The notes under the pieces are model-generated. The model was not told where the DNA came from and searched no databases. It was given only the letters and a program-made list of their open reading frames with translations. Both the position numbers and the translations under genes were made by a program. Shown in pieces: positions 59,146 to 64,000 of a stretch of 64,000 bases of DNA (the stretch's first letter is position 1; the number at the start of each line of letters is the position of its first letter). This DNA is from Alphaproteobacteria bacterium. Lineage in GTDB: Bacteria > Pseudomonadota > Alphaproteobacteria > Sphingomonadales > JAKSBY01. The DNA is taken from assembly GCA_021774625.1 (NCBI GenBank), contig JAJFIV010000001.1, forward strand, positions 124,001 through 188,000, read 5' to 3'.

Positions 59146-59529
59146 ATGAAGAATCTGTTCGGTCTTTTCCTGATTTTTTTAATGGCGGCATCGCCGGCAG
59201 CCGCTTTCGCCTGCCAGTGTCACCCTGCCCCTCAAGCGGAAATGACGGACAGCACTGAACACACCCTTCATATGGCGGATATGAAGAGCAAACCGGGTCA
59301 CGACATGCACCCGGGAGAAAGCGTCTGCACCTGCGGGGATCTGATTCAGGCCATTGCGAAGAATGCGAAATCCAAGGCGCCTGAACCGGCGCAGCCTGAT
59401 CAGGCTGCGGTTCTTTTCTACAGGAACATGGCCTTTCATACCCAACAGGTCATAGTGACCCATGATCAGGTCAGGACCTTGAAGCCTGACAGACCCCTTT
59501 ACATGACCACCGCCCGTCTGCGGCTCTAA
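59146..59529 (+). CDS. Small exported protein with Cys, His and Met residues, copper locus
   Basis: 127 residues with a signal peptide (MKNLFGLFLIFLMAASPAAAFA). The mature part has CQCHPAP just after cleavage, HTLHMADMKSKPGHDMHPGE near 45 and CTCGD near 60, a set of Cys, His and Met residues suited to copper binding. The C-terminus is basic. It resembles the small exported proteins often found beside copper-efflux genes. First gene of the copper operon. Confidence 0.7.
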   Translation: MKNLFGLFLIFLMAASPAAAFACQCHPAPQAEMTDSTEHTLHMADMKSKPGHDMHPGESVCTCGDLIQAIAKNAKSKAPEPAQPDQAAVLFYRNMAFHTQQVIVTHDQVRTLKPDRPLYMTTARLRL

Positions 59530-59608
59530 CCCGTTTTCTCCCTCATTGAATCATCGGGCTGTCCATTTGGGCGGCCCAGACATCCTGTTGTTTTTGGAAG
59601 ATCGTAAG

Positions 59609-59851
59609 ATGAAAAAGATATCGCTTTTTGCTGCGGCAACCGTATTTTTCACGGTCGGCTGCACAGTGAGCCCGGAGCCGATGGCGCTGCCTGTCGACCA
59701 TCCCGCCGGGCTGCAGTCTGTTACAAGCCCGTATCATCCGCCGGAGAATCCTTTTCTCCACCATCAGAAGCCACCCCCCGGCCAGCCTGCGCATGATCAG
59801 GAAGGGCATGATCTCGAGGGGCATGGGGAGGATGACCATGATCAGCCCTAA
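59609..59851 (+). CDS. Small His-rich lipoprotein of the copper locus
   Basis: 80 residues with a lipobox in the signal sequence (FFTVGC, Cys about residue 18) and a His/Asp-rich tail (HHQKPPPGQPAHDQEGHDLE). Possible metal-binding lipoprotein. Its last 14 bases overlap the TolC-family gene, a coupling that suggests joint production. Not recognised beyond this. Confidence 0.7.
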   Translation: MKKISLFAAATVFFTVGCTVSPEPMALPVDHPAGLQSVTSPYHPPENPFLHHQKPPPGQPAHDQEGHDLEGHGEDDHDQP

Positions 59852-61178
59852 AGGCTTGCCGGTTCTCGCCGCGTTGATGCTTGGCGCCTGCGCCGGTTTA
59901 ACAACGGCAGAGGATCGGCAGGCGGTCACCGCCGAGATCAGCCACCGCCTTAATCTCGCCGCGCCGCAGGAAACGGTCGCGGCTCTGGTTGCGGATGGAC
60001 TGACCGCTGACCGCGCCGTTCAGCTAGCCCTGATGAACAATCCTGGCCTGCTGGCAGTTTATGAGGAAATCGGCATTTCCGCCGCCGATGTGAGCAAGGC
60101 GGGCCGGCTGCCTAATCCGGTCATTGCCGGCGCCGTCCGCTTTGGCGAAACGAGGCCGGAGATTGATCTTGATTTTGCTCTTCAGTTCCTCAATATACTG
60201 ACGCTGCCGGCGCAAAAAAGCCTTGCCAAAATCGGCCATGAAGAGCGGATTCAACACGTCACCGCCAGAGCCCTCGCTGTTGCCCGGGAAACCCGTTCCG
60301 CCTTTCTGCATTTTCAGGCGGCAACCCGCAAGCAGGAAGCTTTGAAACGCGATCAGGAGGCGGCGGAGGCGGGCTACCGCCTTGCGGGGAGGTTGCGGGA
60401 TGCCGGAAACATATCGGAATTGCAGCTTTCTCTGGAACAAAGCGCCTTCGAAGAAGCCCGTTTCCGTTACGCTGCCGGCATCCGGGATATGACGGCCACC
60501 CGGGAGCGGGTCACGGTGCTGCTCGGCCTGTGGGGAGAAAACACTGGCTGGTCCGCCGCAACCGCTCTGCCGGAATTGCCCGCGGCTGACCCGGCGCTCG
60601 AAAATCTGGAAGCTTTGGCCCTGGAAAACCGCCCGGAGCTGATGGCGGCCCGCCGTTCCTTCGACCGCATGGCGAAAGCCCGCGATCTTGCCTACAAACT
60701 CCGCTGGTTCGGCAATGTGGAGGCGGGAGTGTCGGCGGAACGGGGCGACGAGTGGACGATCGGCCCTGCCGTAACCCTGGAACTGCCGCTTTTTGATCAG
60801 CATCAGGCAGACCTTGCCCGTTCGGATGCAGAGGTGCGCCAAAGTCTCCACAGACTATCGGAAATCGCAGTCCAGATTCGGTCGGACGTGCGTCTTGGCC
60901 GCGAACAGCTGATTATGGCGCGCCGGACAGCGGAACATTATTTGGGCGAAACCCTGCCCCTGAAAGCGCGGATCGTTCAGCTTACCCTGCAGCAATATAA
61001 TTACATGCTGATGGGCGCGCCCGATGTGCTGCTGGCCCGCAGGGAAATGATTGCTGCGGAACTCGCCGCCATCGATGCGGTTCATGATTACTGGGTCGCC
61101 CGCAGCGATCTGGAATTCGCCACCGGCGGCCGCCTTAGCCTGTCATCCCTATCCAATCCTGTGAATCACGGAGAATAA
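59838..61178 (+). CDS. TolC-family outer-membrane factor lipoprotein
   Basis: 446 residues with lipobox signal (LMLGACAG) and two long helical outer-membrane-efflux repeats (LALMNNPGLLAVYEEIGIS near 60 and ALENRPELMAARRSFD near 270). TolC proteins form the outer channel for metal or drug efflux. I start at ATG 59838 with GGGGAGG upstream; other ATGs in the frame are earlier but lack this. No pump or adaptor (CusA/CusB) lies within the window, so it may serve a pump encoded elsewhere. Confidence 0.85.
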   Translation: MISPKGLPVLAALMLGACAGLTTAEDRQAVTAEISHRLNLAAPQETVAALVADGLTADRAVQLALMNNPGLLAVYEEIGISAADVSKAGRLPNPVIAGAVRFGETRPEIDLDFALQFLNILTLPAQKSLAKIGHEERIQHVTARALAVARETRSAFLHFQAATRKQEALKRDQEAAEAGYRLAGRLRDAGNISELQLSLEQSAFEEARFRYAAGIRDMTATRERVTVLLGLWGENTGWSAATALPELPAADPALENLEALALENRPELMAARRSFDRMAKARDLAYKLRWFGNVEAGVSAERGDEWTIGPAVTLELPLFDQHQADLARSDAEVRQSLHRLSEIAVQIRSDVRLGREQLIMARRTAEHYLGETLPLKARIVQLTLQQYNYMLMGAPDVLLARREMIAAELAAIDAVHDYWVARSDLEFATGGRLSLSSLSNPVNHGE

Positions 61179-61180
61179 CC

Positions 61181-62425
61181 ATGTGGGCCCGCAGACAGAT
61201 TTTAAAAACAGCCCTTCTCAGCACTGCCGGTATATTGGTCGGCAAAAATATGGCCCGGGCGCAGGAGAGCGCCGCGCCGCAGAAACAATCGGGATCACCC
61301 TGGCCTGTAAAACCGCTCAACGGTTCGGTTCTGCCTTATCGCATGATGGACGGTGTAAAGGAATTTCATCTGACCGCCGAAGCCTTCGATCAGGAATTCG
61401 CCCCCGGCATGAGCGTCAAATGTTGGGGTTATAACGGCGCAACCCCCGGCCCGATGATCGAGGCGGTTGAAGGCGACAGGGTGCGGATTCTGGTCACCAA
61501 TCATCTGCCGGAACACACCACCATCCACTGGCACGGCATCCTCTTGCCTTGCGGCATGGATGGCGTGGGCGGCCTTACCCAGCCTCATATCGGGCCCGGC
61601 GAGACTTATGCCTATGAATTCACTCTGCGCCAGCACGGCACCTTCATGTACCACCCCCATGCGGATGAAATGGTCCAGATGGCAGTCGGCATGATGGGCA
61701 TGTTCGTGGTCCATCCGAAAAACCCCGCCGGACCCCTGCCGGACCGGGATTACGCCATCATGCTGCATGAATGGGCGATCCATCCGGGCACCTACCGGCC
61801 GGATCCGGCGGTGATGCTGGACTTCAACATTTTCACCATGAATGGCAAGGTTTTTCCGGCGATCCATCCCTTGGTGGCGGCCGTGGGCGACAGAGTGCGC
61901 ATCCGGCTCGGCAATCTCAGCATGAACCAGCATCCAATGCATCTGCACGGTTATCATTTCAGGACTGTGGCCACGGACGGCGGCAGCATACCGGACAGCG
62001 CCCAGTGGCCGCAAACGACCGTGCCGGTGCCGGTGGGTTCGACCCGCGACATCGAATTCGTTGCCAATGAACCGGGCGACTGGGCTTTCCACTGTCATAA
62101 ATCCCACCACACCATGAACGCCATGGGCCATGATATCCCAAACCTGCTCGGTGCCGATCAAACCGGCGTCGAAGAGGATATCCGGCGTCTTGTCCCCGGT
62201 TATATGGCCATGAGCCGGGACGGCATGGCGGATATGCAGAGAATGGCCCGTCATATGCCGGGCCCGGAGAACACCCTGCCAATGATGACGGGAGACGGCC
62301 AGTTCGGCCCCATCGAGATGGGCGGGATGTTCACGGTGCTGAAAGTGAGGGAAAAACTGGGTGCCGCCGGTGATCCCGGCCCCTATGACTTCCCCCCGGC
62401 AACGCTGGCCAAGAGGATTATCTGA
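61181..62425 (+). CDS. Multicopper oxidase (copper tolerance)
   Basis: 414 residues with a twin-arginine signal (MWARRQILKTAL). All four copper-binding motifs are seen: HWHGI near 106, YHPHADEM near 158, HPMHLHGYHF near 250 and HCHKSHHTMNAMGHDI near 304. This oxidises Cu(I) to less toxic Cu(II) in the periplasm, passing electrons to oxygen. It lies two bases after the TolC-family gene. Met-rich tail (MADMQRMARHMPGPENTLPM) near 350 is typical of copper oxidases. Confidence 0.93.
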   Translation: MWARRQILKTALLSTAGILVGKNMARAQESAAPQKQSGSPWPVKPLNGSVLPYRMMDGVKEFHLTAEAFDQEFAPGMSVKCWGYNGATPGPMIEAVEGDRVRILVTNHLPEHTTIHWHGILLPCGMDGVGGLTQPHIGPGETYAYEFTLRQHGTFMYHPHADEMVQMAVGMMGMFVVHPKNPAGPLPDRDYAIMLHEWAIHPGTYRPDPAVMLDFNIFTMNGKVFPAIHPLVAAVGDRVRIRLGNLSMNQHPMHLHGYHFRTVATDGGSIPDSAQWPQTTVPVPVGSTRDIEFVANEPGDWAFHCHKSHHTMNAMGHDIPNLLGADQTGVEEDIRRLVPGYMAMSRDGMADMQRMARHMPGPENTLPMMTGDGQFGPIEMGGMFTVLKVREKLGAAGDPGPYDFPPATLAKRII

Positions 62426-62455
62426 GCCTTTCGCATTCAACAAAGGATTTTAAAA

Positions 62456-63358
62456 ATGACCCTTCATCCCGTTTTCGTTCATTTCACAATTGCGCTTCTT
62501 TTTGTTTCTGCCGTGCTTGCCGTGACGGCGGGATTGGCCGCGGACAAGCCCTGGTCCGCAACAGCCAGAGCCGCCGCCCGGTGGAATTTCGCCATCGGTC
62601 TCGGCCTGACCATATTAACCGCCGCGGCCGGTTTTTACGAATATTTCACCGTGGATCATGATACACCCTCCCATCTTGCCATGACCGGCCATCGCAATAT
62701 CGCGCTGATAACCGTGACTGGCTTTCTTGCGCTGGGGGTTTGGGTTTGGCGGGCGGGCGGAGAAAAAACATTTCGCTCTCCGGTTTTTATCACCGCCCTC
62801 TCTCTTGCGGCGGCCCTGCTCGGCTTTACCGGCTATTTGGGCGGCGAACTGGTCTATCGGCACGGCCTCGGCGTGGCTTCTCTGCCCGCCGCCGAAGGCG
62901 TGGGCCACAGCCACAGCCATGACGGCGAAGAAGCAGATAGTCATGACGAAGAAACCCACGCCGCGGCGGGGGATCATCCGGCCGCAGAGCCCGACAGCGC
63001 CGAAGCCGCTCTCAATGCTTTTCATGCGGCCTTAAAGGCTGGCGACGGAGAAAGGGCGCTCGGTTTTCTTGCACCGGATGTTCTGATCCTGGAATCAGGC
63101 GGTGCGGAACGGTCGCGGGACGAATATGCGGGCCATCATCTCGGATCCGATATGGCGTTTCTGAAAAATATGACCGATACCCTGATCAACCGCGAGCTGC
63201 TGCAACTGGATAACCGGGCCGTAATTCTCTCGACAGGCCTTACTCAGGGAACATTTCGCGGCGAAGACATAAAGCTGTCCACGGCGGAAACGGCAATCCT
63301 TGAGAAGCGCGGCAACCGGTGGATCATCACCCACCTCCATTGGTCTTCCCGCGCCTGA
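62456..63358 (+). CDS. DUF2231 membrane protein fused to NTF2-like domain
   Basis: 300 residues. The N-terminal 145 residues form four membrane helices of the DUF2231 type (HPVFVHFTIALLFVSAVLAV at the start, TGYLGGELVYRHG near 125). A His/Glu/Asp-rich linker (GHSHSHDGEEADSHDEETH, about 150-170) leads to an NTF2/SnoaL-like domain (about 180-300; LNAFHAALKAGDGERALGFL, LEKRGNRWIITHLHWSS). DUF2231 proteins occur in copper loci with unknown duty. The fusion of this fold with an NTF2-like domain may deliver or sense metal. Confidence 0.85.
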   Translation: MTLHPVFVHFTIALLFVSAVLAVTAGLAADKPWSATARAAARWNFAIGLGLTILTAAAGFYEYFTVDHDTPSHLAMTGHRNIALITVTGFLALGVWVWRAGGEKTFRSPVFITALSLAAALLGFTGYLGGELVYRHGLGVASLPAAEGVGHSHSHDGEEADSHDEETHAAAGDHPAAEPDSAEAALNAFHAALKAGDGERALGFLAPDVLILESGGAERSRDEYAGHHLGSDMAFLKNMTDTLINRELLQLDNRAVILSTGLTQGTFRGEDIKLSTAETAILEKRGNRWIITHLHWSSRA

Positions 63359-63383
63359 GGCGAACAGGAAAATCGCTGGAAAT

Positions 63384-63460
<77 letters not shown>

Positions 63461-63650
63461 ACATAGGGTTTCCGGGGGTTTAAGCCATTCCCGCACAAAG
63501 CGCAAATGGAATATTAGAGAACGAAACGGAAAAATGTGACATAAGAATGGCACAATTTATGGCACACTAATTTCTTGATGTTATCCTGGAAAATTGGCTC
63601 TGATCAAAACACTATTTACAAACTCCTTTAGTAAAGAAAGTTGGACACCT

Positions 63651-63944
63651 CTAAAAACCGGTTAATTCCAGAGGTATGTTATTGATTTGGGTGCTTTTTT
63701 GTTGTTTTGGTGCGGACCATGGATATTTTGGCCTGTTTTTCGTCCTTATACTGGCTCTGTTTGCCCTATCCGGGCAAGCCGGGCGCGACACTTTCCATCC
63801 GGCGGGCGCGATTATCCTGCTGATCCAGACCAGGTGCTTCATATTATAGGCGATATTGGCCATGCCGATCTTTAAGCGGGCGCGCTCTATGCCGATGGTA
63901 AGGATGAACAAGCCCATCTGCCCCCCACTGCTCCGCAGTTCCAA
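63651..63944 (-). mobile_element. C-terminal fragment of an IS5-like transposase
   Basis: A frame of 97 residues whose core (IGIERARLKIGMANIAYNMK) matches the end of IS5-family transposases. The rest of the protein would lie at higher coordinates, but the frame breaks before the window edge and the DDE residues are absent, so it looks like a relic unless the part outside the window is in another frame. It may be the edge of an element beside tRNA-Pro. Confidence 0.65.
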
Positions 63945-64000
63945 GCAGATTGGCCTTCACAAAAGGAGTCCTTGGCGGTTACATAAAAGGTGGCTGCGTT

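Overview
The window is a stretch of an alphaproteobacterial chromosome. The evidence is gene content and order: trpG-trpD-trpC-moaC-moeA-lexA in a row, a LexA site of the GTTC-N7-GTTC type, a CtrA-type TTAA-N7-TTAA site ahead of a flagellar gene, RNase E with an acidic insert in its S1 domain, a HemB without the zinc cysteines, a short bacterial ProRS and an Atm1-type ABC exporter. I cannot name the genus; marine or soil orders such as Kordiimonadales, Emcibacterales or Rhodospirillales would fit. Most of the window is housekeeping DNA with tightly packed operons.

Layout. 1-2631 (minus): proS, lolC/E and the first codons of lolD. 2755-6185: Atm1-like exporter, a small unknown protein and a LysM protein. 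6403-8416 (plus): LOG-family nucleotide hydrolase and icd. 8508-13902 (minus): panB, yfgM-like, bamB, der and a cytosolic BtuF-like protein. 13944-17128: accessory DNA holding a RES/Xre toxin-antitoxin pair and an arsenic cluster (acr3, arsC fused to a piece of arsI) pressed against the 3' end of guaA. 17125-21400 (minus): tpiA, rsmB-like, a TPR protein, guaA. 21568-24983 (plus): ppiD-trpE. 25043-27316 (minus): a PEP-CTERM-like protein and a divergent polysaccharide deacetylase carrying six 11-residue repeats. 27471-32327 (plus): trpGDC-moaC-moeA-lexA.

32382-47467 is more mixed: small membrane and secreted proteins, an outer-membrane barrel, mmsA, hemB, then a fused MFS/spermidine-synthase gene bounded by hemB and a 157-bp copy of the hemB 3' end, two unknown proteins, two tandem Tat-exported amidases, a zinc alcohol dehydrogenase and a GGDEF/EAL protein. 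47635-58356 returns to core functions: a short flagellar rod-like protein, prfB with its +1 programmed frameshift, PBP1A, AmiC, RNase E, a BepA-like protease and a DsbA-family protein. 58365-63358 is a copper-tolerance locus: PepSY membrane protein, two small His/Met-rich exported proteins, TolC-family lipoprotein, multicopper oxidase and a DUF2231 membrane protein fused to an NTF2-like domain. The window ends with tRNA-Pro(UGG) and the tail of an IS5-like transposase.

How the genes work together. Several envelope functions lie close to one another (Lol lipoprotein export, BamB/BepA/PpiD outer-membrane assembly, PBP1A/AmiC peptidoglycan work). The Trp genes are split, with trpE attached to ppiD and trpGDC attached to molybdenum-cofactor genes. 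The clearest evolutionary signals are two sites where accessory genes sit at the 3' ends of housekeeping genes (guaA and hemB), each with a repeated copy of that 3' end. I found no CRISPR array, rRNA, complete insertion sequence or phage module. All function calls come from reading motifs and gene context; no database search was possible.
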